A stretch of 64,000 nt of DNA from Sarcocystis neurona (GCA_000727475.1 KL647289.1:6996629-7060628); one strand, 5' to 3'. Counted from the first letter of the stretch, positions 12,689 through 23,788 are shown. Made by a program: numbers and translations. Notes: generated by a model from the letters alone, not told the origin.

Positions 12689-13158
12689 AAAGGGTCACAG
12701 GGTGGTAAGTAGACCGGACGCCAGATAACCACACAGTCCTACACTACCCACGTATACGCACGTGTAGATAGATTGATAGACAGGTAGATAGGCAGATGTT
12801 TACACACGTAACGGATGCATGTTGGTGCTGGTATAGGGGTGTTCGAACACACTTCTGTTGTACAATCGTCCATCAACACACGTATAGGAACAAGTATGTT
12901 TATCTCCCTCAGCTTATTCCATATATATGCCGTTCCCTCTCTTCAAATAAACAGCTGCCAATATCTGCACCTAGACACATATACATATGCGTATATGTGT
13001 ATATATGCACATACATATATATATATATATATATATTTGTAGGTTTTCCGTGGCACCTGTCTATGTACCAGTAGGAAAACAGATGAAAGAGACAGGGGCG
13101 ACAAGGACGTCTAGACGAATGTACGTTTCCTCTTCGGGAGAATAAGCAGCAGATTTAC
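11121..13158 (-). other. Intron, densest TA microsatellite field
   Basis: This 2,038-base intron contains at least eight TA runs (near 11199, 11790-11840, 12089, 12169, 12435, 12656-12686 and 13016-13034), separated by alternating purine-pyrimidine sequence. No gene is seen. Confidence 0.5.
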
Positions 13159-13331
13159 TTCTGAAAATATTTGCGCCTGTGCTTCCACCTGCTGGGCAGC
13201 CTCCAGGGCGATGATGAGCAGTCGCTGCTGCTGTCGAACGAGTTTTTGCTGCTGCCGCTTGCTGCTGCTCGCATGCGCTAGAGAGCAGAGTTCTCCCAGC
13301 TCCTCAAGTGCATCAGAAAGTCCGAGTGTTC
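13159..13331 (-). CDS. Coiled-coil gene exon, 173 bp
   Basis: The acceptor is CACATGCAG and the donor is GAA|GTAAAT. The exon enters in phase 1 and leaves in phase 0. It encodes 57 residues that start with an acidic helix (DALEELGELCSLAHASSSK) and pass into a Gln-rich helix (RQQQKLVRQQQRLLIIALEA). Composition and phase both fit the downstream exon at 11007-11120. The conceptual joint with the small exon at 13621-13657 gives a Gly codon. Confidence 0.68.
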
Positions 13332-13620
13332 CTGCATGTGCATTCGCACAGACACGTATACACACGTATGTATATAAATATGTGTAGGTATGTAAATATA
13401 TATATATATACACACAAGTATGTGTATAGATAGCTTCTCAGTGTTTGATTCAACAGCATATGTATAAAATAGAGAAAGGGAGAGACGCGCGCAGTGCGTA
13501 CAGAGCGTATATGCGCACACGTGTAACAGACGTGTCTTTGGCTGCTGATGCTGCTGCTGCCGGCAGATGTTGTTCCTCGCGTCCATCAGAGAAGCCAGCG
13601 AAGGCGAGAGATTTGTTCAC

Positions 13621-13657
13621 CTTTAGAGATGTCTACAAAAGCCCAAGTTTCCTCTCT
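13621..13657 (-). CDS. Possible 37-bp micro-exon of coiled-coil gene
   Basis: The acceptor is GCTTGCAG and the donor is AAAG|GTGAAC. The exon enters in phase 0 and leaves in phase 1, which is what the next exon needs. It encodes only REETWAFVDISK and one split codon. The adjacent GCT-rich sequence at 13540-13560 is then intronic. Support rests on splice sites and phase alone, so it is tentative. It is the most upstream exon of the phase-consistent chain. Confidence 0.42.
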
Positions 13658-15155
13658 CTGCAAGCTGAATGTATAATGGAAGTATGCGCCCTGTACAACA
13701 TTTGCGTATATACATGTGGACGTACGAAACCGTAGGTAACATATATATATATATATATATATATGTACGTGGGTATACGGCAGTGTATACACTATTATAT
13801 GTCTGTATGGGCCCTATAGAGCATCTGGCTGTACACGTGCAGATGAATAATATATGTCTACGCGTGTGTATGGCAGCATGTATACACACACATGTGTATA
13901 TGTATACGCGTGCACCCTACAGAGCACAAGCCTATATAAATGTGTACGTGCGAAACGGGAAAATGTGTGTGTATATCCAGATATATATATATGTGTTAAT
14001 ATATATATATATATATATATGCACGTCTGTACTTGTGTGTACAGCAGGATATATATATATATATATATGTACTGCGTATGTATTTTAATGGATACGTATG
14101 TCTACGTACGTGTAAATTCAACAGTGTACCTCCCCCCTGTACGAGATGCTCACGCTACTGCTGCTGCGGCTGCGGCTGTTGGCGGCACCCGGCGTCCGCG
14201 AAAAGACTCGTTTGCGTGTTTGACAGTGCCTCTGCCACACAGTAGAACACTGCATCGTGCCTTCCCTCCCACCCCTTCCTCCTACACATATGAAAACATG
14301 CATGCCCAAACACACACACACACACACACAAACACACTGCAGCACCAATGCAGAGTGTTCACACCCATCTCTATGCATGCCAGTACAGAAATGGAGATAC
14401 TAATACACACAAACTCAAACGCAAACACACAGAGATACACGCGCACACCGTAGCACGTGCAAGTATAAAAGTGAGAATAGCCATGTCTGGATACGCCAGT
14501 TGAAGGAGAAAGGAAGGTTGTTGGCTCCACACATTTACGGGGAGGCCCTCACACTCGTATTGTTTTACTACGTACTGTGTAGTTCAATATACATGTGACA
14601 GAGGTCCATACATATACCTCTCTCTACATACGTTTCTACACACGTGCATGCTTACACACACGTACGGGCACACCTCACTGTAGGGACGTGTATATATGTA
14701 AAGGCAAAGGAAAGGAAACTGTCCTTTGTCGCCACATGTGGGAGATACATGGTGCCACACGAGCAGGACCTGCGTCACCGCAGAAAACGACAGACACAAG
14801 ATTGACTGCGGAGGCAGCCAGCCTCTGAAAACCAACGGCAAAGACTGCCTCCTTCTTTTGAATCATCTATGACAAGACGACGGAAGCGGGGTGGACCGCG
14901 ATTCTCATTTTATGAGTAAGAAAGGGCGCAGAAAGGAGGCTGTGTCATGAAAGGCACGCGGCAATCCGGAGGCCAAGGGAGCGAGGCGGAAGAAGGGGCG
15001 CCGACGCTTTGGCAAGAGACAGACGAGGAAGCAAAAAACAGAAAATTTCTTCTCAGCGGGGAATACGTTCCACAAGGCAACCGACACCGCATGTAAGAGA
15101 ACTAAGTATTGCATGCGAGACATAAAGGAATTTTCCTTCTTCTCCTAACAGTTAC
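13658..15155 (-). other. Unresolved stretch between coiled-coil chain and large exon
   Basis: This 1.5-kb stretch has TA runs at 13740-13764, 13979-14019 and 14050-14068, a CA run at 14310-14336, and pyrimidine-rich transcript sequence at 14880-15150. A possible exon at about 14134-14246 has an acceptor GTGTGGCAG and poly-Gln or poly-Ser frames. In the phase delivered by the large upstream exon it reads 24 codons and then stops at a TAG. It could therefore be the last exon of the upstream gene, or it could be noncoding. Confidence 0.35.
14310..14337. repeat. (CA)n microsatellite
   Basis: A simple run of about ten CA units within the unresolved 13.7-15.2 kb stretch. Confidence 0.9.
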
Positions 15156-18100
15156 CTTTCCGCTCTTCCTCCTCAAAGCCGGGGACCTTCCAAGCGCTCT
15201 CCCTCTCACGCCCCCCCTCCAGTGCCAGTTCTTCAGCGCCTGCGCCTGCGAGCCGACCTTCCGAGACCGACGATTCCTCTGTCTTCTGCCTTCTGTCGCT
15301 GCCGCTCCTGTGACTCTCCCTGTTGCTACCGTAACCCATCTTACGGCTTCTCCTGTGTCTTCTACTGCTGTCATTCGTGCTGCAGATCTCAGCGTCACCT
15401 GCGCTGCTGCTTCTTCTGTGTCGATTGCTGCTGTCACTGGTGTTACGTATGCCTGCGCTATCTGCGCTGCTGCTTCTGCTCTGTCGGTTGCTGCTGTTCT
15501 CGCGTCCCCTGCTGAAGCCGCTGTCTACGCTGCTGCTCCTTCTGCGGCTGCTGGCATTGTCAGTTTCCCCCCTGCTGCCGGTGTGTACGCTGCTCCTTCT
15601 GCTGCTGCTGCTGTCCTCCCTTCTCCTGCTGCTGGCCTCTACGCTGCTGCTCCTTTTGCGACTGTTGACCCTGCTGTCGCTCCTTTTCCTGTTGGTAGTG
15701 TCTACGCTGCTGCTCCTTCTGCATTTGCTGCTGCTGTGAGTCCTTCTCCTCCTGCCGGGGTCTACGCTGCTGCTCCTCCTGCGTCCGCTGCTCTCTCCCT
15801 CGCTGCTGCAGCTGCTGCGACCGCTGGGGCTGCCCGTGCTCTCTGCCAGTGTCGGCGAACCGCCGACTTCTCCACTATCGTGCAATGACCACCGCTGCAC
15901 GTGCTGCATGCGCGCGTGCCTTGTGGTTGGGCTCGTCTCCTGCTGCTGCTGTTCCTGAGACTGAAGAAGAGTACTTTCGTCCTTCCGGATACTCTGCTCC
16001 GCCTCTACAGAAGAGAACTGTCTCGGTTCTGGCACCTCCCGCTGTTTTTTTCCCTGCTGCTGTTGTGGCGTATGCTGTTGGAACCGAGCCTCTTGCAGTC
16101 TCCCTCCCTGGTGCGAATGCTGCTGCTGCTGTTCCACCTGCTGCTGCTGTTCCACCTGGTGCTGTTGTTCCACTTGCTGTTGCTGTTCTACAAGCTGCGG
16201 CTGCAAGTGTCCATGTTGCGTTTGCCGCTGCTGCAGGAGAGGATTTGCCAGAGTTTCGTTTTCTTTACCGCGTAGGCGGCCGATACTAGAAGCTACGGCA
16301 GGCGGGGAGGGTCCTGTTGCTACGCTACCCTGTTTCTGCTGCTGGTGTTGTTGAAAGAACTGTGAATGTATTGTTGTTTCTGCCGCTGCTTCTCCTTCGT
16401 CATGGTGTCGCTGCTGCAGTATATGCACCTGATTCTGGTAGATTTCCCATTGCGCTGCTCTCGCCTGGGCCGCTGCTGATGCAGGTGCTGATGGCTCTGC
16501 TCTCCCTGCTTTTGTTGCCTCTGGCTCCTCGAATTCAGACCGTAACGCAGTGTGGGCACGCGGCGTCGACGGACACACATGAACCTCCTGTGTATCCTCC
16601 TCCCTATCCTCCGCCTCCTCTTCGCCTCTTCCAAACTGAGGCAGCAAAAACTCCCGCGGCTGCTCCTTCTCCGACGGCTGCGCGTGTTCCCCGCTGCCGC
16701 TGCAGTCTGTTGCGTGAGAAGCAGCAAGAGGTGAAGAGTTCTCGAGGCCGCTGCTGGAGGAAGCGGGTGCTGCTGCCACTGCTGCCGCCGCTTCTGAAGC
16801 TTCATCTTCCTTACTATTGTGGCATCCTGTACTGAGACTCTTCCTCGCAGGCAGATCTGGTCGACTAGCAGCAGCAGCTGCTGTTGCTGTTGCTGCTGTG
16901 TGCTCCGTTCTGTCACCAGAAGCCCCGTCCCATGACGAACTTGCTGCATGTCCACTCCTGTCATAAACTCCCTCTCTGCACAGATCACTCCCTGATGCTA
17001 TCCCTCCCATTTTTCTTCTTCTCCTTTCTGCAGCTGCAGTCGCTGCTTCGTGCGCGGCACTACCAGATGGATCAGCAACTGCTTCACGCAACACCTGCTG
17101 CGGCTCGCTGCTTGTCCTCCTCTGCCGCCTCTGTCGAAACACATGAGGAAACGTATGTTCTGTTGCTGGGCTGCGGTGTTGATCAACATTGGCTCCTCGT
17201 GGACTGTCACGTGCCGAGGCAGTCTCTGCAGTGAGTTCACGAGCAGACGTTGAGCTACATTCAGGGGAGTCATGACCTGGACTCGATTTGATATCTTCAT
17301 TGTAAGTTCTCGTCGTTTTTTCCTGCCCATCCTCCCTCTGGTTTTCCTTCCTTTTCAGATGTCGCATCTCCCCTTCACTTTCTCCCCCTCTCCCGCTGGA
17401 AGCTGCTTCTTCTGACACTTCGCCACGCATGCACCAGGAAGAAGGCTCACACCCGCCCGCTGCTTCCCTCGTTGCGATTCTCTCTGCTGAGGTAACAAAA
17501 AACTCCTCCCTTTCCACGACACGGCACTGGCTTCCCAGTCTAGAGTATGAGGCAGCTCTTCTCTCGCCTTCGAGCCCCTGCACGCATGCAGACCGGCCAC
17601 GTGCTGCAGTAGCAGCAGCAATACTGCCGGCGGCTGCTGTCTCCCATTCACACACCCCTCCCCCCCCTGCCTCTCCCCCTTCGGCACCCGCTGCTTCTAC
17701 CTCTGCAGCACCAGGATCTGCCTCTGTCGCATGCGCTGCCCCCTCGGCGTGCGGCGTTTCTGCTCCTGTTGCAGAGTCACGCTCTATAACACAATTCAGT
17801 CTCTTCTGACCTGCTACAGGTCTGCTGCGGCTGCTTCTTCTCCCTCTGCCGCAAAAGCTCTCTTGAGAGGAAACACTTCTACCAGAAATGCTGGTGCCGT
17901 CAGAGTCCGAGCCACGGCGTTCTCTGCATGCAGTGGACAAAGAGTATCTGCCGCTGAAAGCCCTTCCTGTCTGTTCTGTCTCATCTCCGCGGTCAGCTGT
18001 CACCCCTACTCCGATCGACCCAACAGCGGTAGCAGTCCCAGCAGCAGTTGCAGCAGCAGTAGTAGTAGTAGCCGCAGGAGCAGTAGCAGCACGAAGAGCG

Positions 18101-19433
18101 GGGCTAACAGCAGCAACATTATCAAAATCCGCTTTCCTTCTCTCGACACGCTCTCTCGCTGCATGCCTAGCAGATTCAAGAGGTCTTCTTCGTGAGTCGG
18201 CGGCTGCATTCGCTGCGTCATAAGTCCCGCCTTTTCTTCTCCTCTCTTCCACCCCGAAGAAGCTCGTCTCTCCTCGTCCGAATTCTTCTTCTCCCTCCTC
18301 TTCTCTGAGTTTCTCGTCTCCTGTTGCTAATCCTGCCGGCACAGCACGAGAGAGCATGGATCTTTTATACAACAACGCGCCCCAGCTTTCCCTCTCGTCC
18401 CCGTCGCCGTACTCCTCTTCTGCTTCCTGGTGTTCCTCCTTCCTGTTCACGTCTTCCAGCATTTCCTCAACAAGTCGGGGTCGTCGCGTCCCCCGCTCTC
18501 CCCCTGGCTCCTCGGCTTCCTCTGCAGTTTCTCCAAGCACCTGCTCTTCCTCATCCCTGTCCCCCTCTGTATGCTGCGCCCCAGCTTCTCTCTCGTTCCA
18601 CTCATCTTCTTCCTCCTCCTCCACGTCCTCCTCGTCGCCGTCTTCCTGTCCTTGCTGCCCGTCCTCTTCTTCTTCGTCCTCCTGGTTTTCCGCTTCTTTT
18701 TCTTGATTCTTCTCCTGCAGATAGGCTTGAAGAAAGTCAAAGACCATTTTGGAGAGTTGGCCAAGCGAAAGCGTTGCATGCGCTTGCAGCTTCTCCGTCT
18801 GCTGGTACACCTCGCCCCAAAACGCATGCGTCCGTGGAGAGCAGAGGGAACTTCTCTCTTCTCCCAGATGGTCTTCACTGTCATCCGCTCCTGCAGGATC
18901 AGCACCAGCACCGGTGCCCCCTCCTCCCTCCCTCCTTCTCCCCCCCCCGAAACTATTGACGCTGCTGTTATCACCAACGCCATCACTACTCGCACGACTA
19001 TTCCGACGAGGGGTGCGGAGAGAGACAGCAGCTGACAGTTGCTGGGGGAGCTGTCGGATGGTATGCGCTACGATTTCCAGGACCTCCTCGCGAGAGAACA
19101 CCACCGCGGCTGCAGGAACACACGACGAAACACCAGCACCGGCAGAAGTGAGGCCCAAGGTGGTGACACGAGAGGAAGCAACAGCAGTGGAAGAGGCGGT
19201 TCGCTTCTCACGTGGAAAAGAAGAAGAAAGAAGGGCAGCAGGGAAGGTCTCGGCCAATCGACGTGAAGCTGCAATCTCACCTGGACTAAAGGAAAAAGAC
19301 TGCGGGGATGCTCCCGCTGCTCCTGCGGCCGCTTCTAGAATCACGTCTCGGAAGAGCTGCAGAGCCACCACGTGTTCGTCTTGCGGCTCCAGCGCCTCCT
19401 GCAAACCCAGCGCCCCAAACAACTTCTCCATCC
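15156..19433 (-). CDS. Large low-complexity exon, about 1,425 codons
   Basis: The acceptor is CTGCCCGCCAG after a long pyrimidine tract, and the donor is AAAG|GTAACT with a stop two codons later. An ATG sits two bases after the acceptor, so this may be the first coding exon. In order: about 270 mostly ordered residues (helical, starting MEKLFGALGLQEALEPQDE, with HAFWGEVYQQTEKLQAHATL near the end); an acidic Glu/Asp block (plus-strand 18590-18720); a long Ala/Ser/Gly/Glu region; a Gln-rich region with VEQQQQ-type repeats (about 16117-16201); and an Arg/Ser repeat domain (15337-15786). No catalytic domain is recognised. It exits in phase 1, while the nearest confirmed downstream exon needs phase 0, so it is either a separate gene or lacks one linking exon. 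Confidence 0.75.
15337..15786 (-). repeat. Seven-copy RRSSSVD repeat domain
   Basis: Within the large exon, a core R-R/K-R-S-S-S-V/A-D/E occurs seven times with spacing of 19-22 residues (about 60 bp). Copies include GRRRSSSVD, CRRSSSVD, RKRSSSVE and HRRSSSAG. The linkers between cores are Ser/Arg/Asn-rich and vary. The cores look like basophilic kinase sites (R-x-x-S). This is a repeated protein domain, not a simple microsatellite. Confidence 0.75.
16117..16201 (-). repeat. VEQQQQ-type glutamine repeat
   Basis: Four copies of a hexapeptide V-E-Q-Q-Q/H-Q lie in the large exon and are encoded by CAG/CAA-rich DNA. The Val-Glu punctuation is conserved across copies, unlike a pure CAG tract. The stretch is likely helical. 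Confidence 0.7.
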
Positions 19434-20578
19434 CTGGCGGGCAGGAGAAAGTGAAGGAGAGCAGCACAACCGAAAATGTGGGGGGAAGGGATGGAAAACA
19501 CCTGAAACGAAGCAAAGAAGAAAGAAAAAGTCGGAGACGTCTTCATGCGGGTGATTGGAGCACACAAGAAAACACGCCACGCGTAGCGGGCGTCCACTCC
19601 GTTCAAAGAACATAGAGAGGTTATCAATTGTCCCAGGTCAAGTGCACACACAGTGAGAAAGAAAGCCGTAGCACATACTGTTAAACAGGTGCGCCCCACC
19701 CACAACGCAGTTTCCATACTCGTGTACATATATATATACACGGAGAAGTCGAGAAGAACCGAAGAAGACGGGTAGTTTGGCCAAATGCCGGTACGTCTGG
19801 GCAAGCTAGCGCTCTCGCATTTTTTTCGGTTTCCACTGTATATCCTTTCTTCTTCTGAGTGTAGATATCTGTAAGGAATTCCACTTGTCTCACTCTGACC
19901 ATTTTTCTTGCTTCCACCAATTCTCTATTTCTCCCTCCTCTCTTTCTCTTTGGGTATTCATCTTCTTCTTTTTTCCTTTTACGTCTCTCACCCTTCCTCT
20001 GTTGTCTCTCTTTCGCTCCCTTCGTCTCGTCCGTATTGTCTCTTTCCGTTTCTTCCTGTCTGTCGCTGTGTCCCCCTATCTCCCTAATCCTCAACTCCTT
20101 TATCTTTCCGTCTGTCCTTCCCTCTCCCTCCGTTCCATGGGTTGTTTCTGCTCGCCTCCTTCTGCAGCGGCTTGGCGTATCTTTCGTACAAAAAATTCAC
20201 TCTGATTGACCTCTGTTCAACACGGCGATTCACTCTTCGAGAAGAAGGACGTATCTTCTGTACTATGCCGGGGTAGGGTGCGGAGAGCTCTGTCAGCCAC
20301 AACAGGAAGGGGGTACTCGTGACCATTTATCGAAAGACAAAATATGTTAGCAAATATGTTATTCAATCTCCTTTACGTTCACGGCGCGGAACAGCAGGTG
20401 GGGCCTCGACAGCAACTGCGGCAAGGCACTAGTAGTGCTTCCCGATGTGGTGGCAAAAGCACCAGTCCTAGGAGTTTCTTTGTTGGCATGTCTTACGCTG
20501 GGATATACTCTGTAGCGGAAGAGAAAGTAGAACAAACAGCTGTGCCCGTCGTGTAGAACAGTTGCAGACATAGATATC
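19434..20578. other. Upstream region of large exon, pyrimidine-rich block
   Basis: Immediately above the acceptor, the transcript strand is pyrimidine-rich (19434-19560). Further up, 19840-20180 is a roughly 340-base pyrimidine-rich block on the plus strand (TTCTTCTT, CTCTCT, TTTCCTTT motifs). It ends in a short plus-strand frame with no recognisable product. Exons or the promoter of the large-exon gene may lie here, but none can be defined. Confidence 0.4.
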
Positions 20579-21240
20579 ATGACATTAGTTGTCGTAGTAG
20601 TGTACGTGGGAGTTGTAGACCTGGTGCCAGGAGCTGTATTAGGAACGACCGGCTACCGTAGACTTAATACTGGTACAGGCTGTCACGAGAATGGACGTAG
20701 CAGTAAGATTAGTCATAGTGGGAGATCTAGTATTAGTAGGAATAGTAGTAGTAGTAATAGTAGTACCAGTCGTCCTAGTCGTCGTAGTGAGTGTATTACT
20801 AGACCTGCTGATAGGACTGGCAGTCCCAGTAGATCTGCTGCCAAGTGTAAGGGCACTACCACGTCTCGCAGGCGTATCGATAGTAGTAGACCAGTTATTA
20901 GTAGTAGTAGTAGTAGTAGGGTTAATAATACAAGTCGTCCTAGTCGTCGTAGTGAGCGTACTGGTAGGTCTTCTAGTAGTAGTAGGAGTCCTAGTAGTAG
21001 ACCTACCGCCCAGAGTGATATAGCTAGAAGGTCTCACAGACGTAGTGATAGTAGTCGATCTACCATAAGTAGGAGACGTACGAACTTCCTACTCGAAGCA
21101 CTAGGAGGGACACTACTGACAGCACTGGTACTAGCCTAGCTGTAGGTGTAGCCGTAACAGAAGTACATCTGAAAGTAGTAGTGGTACTTCTAGTCATACT
21201 GGTAGTAGTCCTTACTCTGGTAATTTTGGGTATCGGAGAG
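20579..21240. repeat. Degenerate GTA/TAG triplet array, about 162-bp period
   Basis: The stretch is rich in GTA/TAG/AGT triplets on the plus strand. It translates as Val-, Ser- or (minus strand) Thr-rich frames. Beyond the triplet period there is a longer unit: a block beginning AGTCGTCCTAGTCGTCG near 20773 recurs near 20935 with diverged flanks. The similar open frames on both strands argue that it is not coding. Confidence 0.75.
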
Positions 21241-21794
21241 ACATATTACGAGTACACGGGGTAGCGTGGGACAAACCGTCCCACCAGAGAAGCAGTAGTG
21301 AGGCTGCGAAACTTTGTGGGAGTGGCGGGAAAAGTAGGGACTGCACCATTGACAGGAGAAACTGAGCAGCAGCAGCAGCAGGTGCAGGAAATGGAGCGCA
21401 CCGAGGTGTCGTGGCAGCTGCTGCGCTTCTGTTCCTGCCGCTGAACTGTGTACACTAATGGCCACACAGCTACTAACAGCAGTGTGAGTCGCAGTTTCAG
21501 TAGCAAAAGAATCAGTAGGAGAGGGAGGAGACGGCCTCGTACTGGAGGCAGAAGAGTAACAGCAGAGCAAGAATTAACAGAGTTGGACACTTCAAAAACG
21601 CAAGAGGAGCCAGCGGCAACAGGCGTGGGCGGTGGAGCACCAGCAGAAGCAGCAACTACCGGGTTCCAAAAAGGGGTGGCCGATACGTACGAGTGCTGAA
21701 CGTGGTAACCACCGGAGCACAAGTAGCAGCAGCAGCAGCAAGACAAAGCTTCACTTACAGCTCCGTAGGTGCAGCAGTACGAGAAGTGTTAAAC
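21241..21794. other. Mixed low-complexity sequence
   Basis: CAG-type and GTA-type triplets alternate here. Short frames exist on both strands (Ala/Gly/Glu-rich on plus, Cys/Ser/Leu-rich on minus), but none has splice sites or composition that would support a gene. Confidence 0.4.
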
Positions 21795-22682
21795 CTAGTG
21801 GGAAGAAACGGAATTATGTTTGGCTGGGCAGCGGCAGGCGTACTGCAACTCTGCTAAAATAGTAGTATCTTCCCAAGAAGTTATGTAAATGCAGTGTAGC
21901 GCAGAGGTAGACATGGCGGCGATTGCCAGACCGGCGAGAATGAGAATACGCAGAAAGGATTGCCAGTTGTAGTCAGAATTGTATTGCAGTGGACAACGTG
22001 GGGTACTGTGGAACCTGGAGCAGGAGAAAAACGTGGTCACGGAAGTGATGCTGCGGTTTCTTCTACTAGGAGTAATAGTAGAAGTTGCTGTTATAGTAGA
22101 AGGTGTAGCCGTACGCGTCGTGGTAGTGCAAGTTATAAGAGCAGGAGATGAAAAACGGAAAAGTGGTAATAATAGTAGTAGTAGCGGTAGAACTTGCAAT
22201 CGCAGCAGCTGTCGGCGGTGTGTAGAAGGAGTGAGAACCGTGTGGAAACACTGGTCGTAGTCGCGTGGGAACAGGAGCCGCATAGTGACGAAGGCATCTT
22301 CGCAAAAGCGCCGGCCAGTAATAGCACCACCGGCTACAGCCGCAGCGTCAGCACCAACCACGCGGAGGAACCAAGCAGCAAGAGTAGCAGGGTTTGTCGT
22401 GCCGCTGCTTGGCTTGGGGTAGCACCCCTGGAAGCAACTAGAGAACTTCGCACCTTTCCAGAAAGAAAGGAAGTCGATGAGCGCAGGAGCGGAATGCTGA
22501 GGGAAGCACGTGTCCAACAGCAGCAGCACCTGGTGCTTGTTTAAAGAGGCAGCAGCAGCAGCGGCAACAGCGGAGAGAAGGTGTTGCTGCAGCAGCTGCT
22601 GCACTTTCTCGTGTGGCACCAGTGGCCACGCAGCCCCGCGGCAGCTGCTGAACAGCTCGACCACTGCAGTCGCCGTTTCCAT
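21795..22682 (-). CDS. Uncharacterised protein, 295 aa, one membrane segment
   Basis: An ATG at 22682 in good context (AATATGG) opens a 295-codon frame. Residues 1-110 look like an ordered domain (METATAVVELFSSCRGAAWP; later ALIDFLSFWKGAKFSSCFQG) with an Ala run. Residues about 110-165 carry a second compact stretch (core RRFCEDAFVTMRLLFPRDYD). A Leu-rich and then Thr-rich region (TTTTRTATPSTITATST) follows, and then a hydrophobic helix (FLRILILAGLAIAAM) near the C-terminus. No family is recognised. A Glu/Gln/Lys-rich frame upstream (22690-22850) is in another phase and could be 5' UTR or an earlier exon. An intron within the Thr-rich part cannot be excluded, because this DNA continues the GTA array. 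Confidence 0.45.
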   Translation of the reverse strand: METATAVVELFSSCRGAAWPLVPHEKVQQLLQQHLLSAVAAAAAASLNKHQVLLLLDTCFPQHSAPALIDFLSFWKGAKFSSCFQGCYPKPSSGTTNPATLAAWFLRVVGADAAAVAGGAITGRRFCEDAFVTMRLLFPRDYDQCFHTVLTPSTHRRQLLRLQVLPLLLLLLPLFRFSSPALITCTTTTRTATPSTITATSTITPSRRNRSITSVTTFFSCSRFHSTPRCPLQYNSDYNWQSFLRILILAGLAIAAMSTSALHCIYITSWEDTTILAELQYACRCPAKHNSVSSH

Positions 22683-23377
22683 ATTTATTCGCCAAACGAT
22701 GCAAATTCTGCCGCCGTTGTTCCTGCTGCTTCTGCTTCTCCCCGTCCTGCTGCTGCTCCTTCTCCCCCTCCTCCTCTTGTTCTCTCTGTCGTTGTTGCGC
22801 CCGCTGCTGCGTTTCTGCCGCGGACGCCGCGGCACTGTAGTGCGCCTGCACGCACCGCTGGCGTGAACGAGAATCACTTGAGAAATTGGAATCAGACCTA
22901 TATATTTTTCCTGGATCGCTACACGTAGAGACTTGTGTATTTCTTTAAAGATATACTTGTATATAGAGACAGTTAACCATATTTACGTATGTACGCATAT
23001 ATATATATATATATATATGTATGCATATATATATACATATATATACAAATATACATATACGCGAACATAAATACGCCCACACAGGATCGCTGTGGCGTAG
23101 TGTGATGCTGAATACGCGTTCTGTAATGCACAACTGCCCACGTTTTCAGCCGTACGACGGAGGGCGGAGGGAAAGGCGACGCATGTGCAAGCGTCCGAAG
23201 TGACACATCAACAGCTATTAAATTCCAGCACGTGGAGCTGCATACGTATACAAGTGTAAATTTGAATGTACATTCATTCGTGCGTATATTCAGAGAGACA
23301 CTAGAGCACACACATATCAACACAGGCATATATACCTATGCATACGCCTATACATATATATATATATATATATATAT
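22683..23377. other. CAG-rich leader, then TA-rich spacer
   Basis: 22690-22860 is CTG-rich on the plus strand and encodes a Gln/Glu/Arg-rich minus frame without a clear start. From 22930 on the sequence is TA-tract DNA (runs near 22997-23018 and 23353-23379). No further gene is supported. Confidence 0.4.
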
Positions 23378-23788
23378 ATGACTGCGAAACGATGGGCAAA
23401 GGGACACGTCTTGGGAAAGTTAATTAGAGAGAACTTCACCCTCTTTTATCTGAGCTACATCCGAAGGCAGACAAGTTTTTCCGTCGTATTTCATCCATCA
23501 AAAACGTTTCACTGGATTTACGGAGGGCAACGAATGAAGAGCGGGAGACAGGAGTGTCGCCCATGCAGCAATCGTGAAAGCAAGGAACATTCAGAAAGAT
23601 CTTCCTTCATTTTGAAAGATATACGTCTCGAGAAAGGCGGAAAGCCGAACGGAACTCCCAGAAAGCTGTCTACAGAGAGTTCGACCGTCTTATACGGATT
23701 CCTCCATACAAAGATACCATATGCCACCTGTCTAATCTTTGAACTTCAGTACTCAATAAATAGACAAGAGTGGCCCCAGAGGGGATGA
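23378..23788 (+). CDS. Possible small ORF, 136 aa
   Basis: An ATG directly after a TA run opens 136 codons of mixed composition (starts MTAKRWAKGHVLGKLIREN). The product is basic, with no membrane helix, signal peptide or recognised motif. There are no supporting splice sites, no conserved neighbour, and no upstream signal except the TA tract. The composition is more protein-like than that of surrounding frames, but a chance ORF is likely. Confidence 0.2.
   Translation: MTAKRWAKGHVLGKLIRENFTLFYLSYIRRQTSFSVVFHPSKTFHWIYGGQRMKSGRQECRPCSNRESKEHSERSSFILKDIRLEKGGKPNGTPRKLSTESSTVLYGFLHTKIPYATCLIFELQYSINRQEWPQRG

Noticed and set aside
15109..19035. Several plus-strand Ala-, Leu- and Ser-rich frames opposite the large exon
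   Set aside because: They are complements of Gln/Ser/Glu codons in the 4.28-kb minus exon; that strand has proper splice sites.
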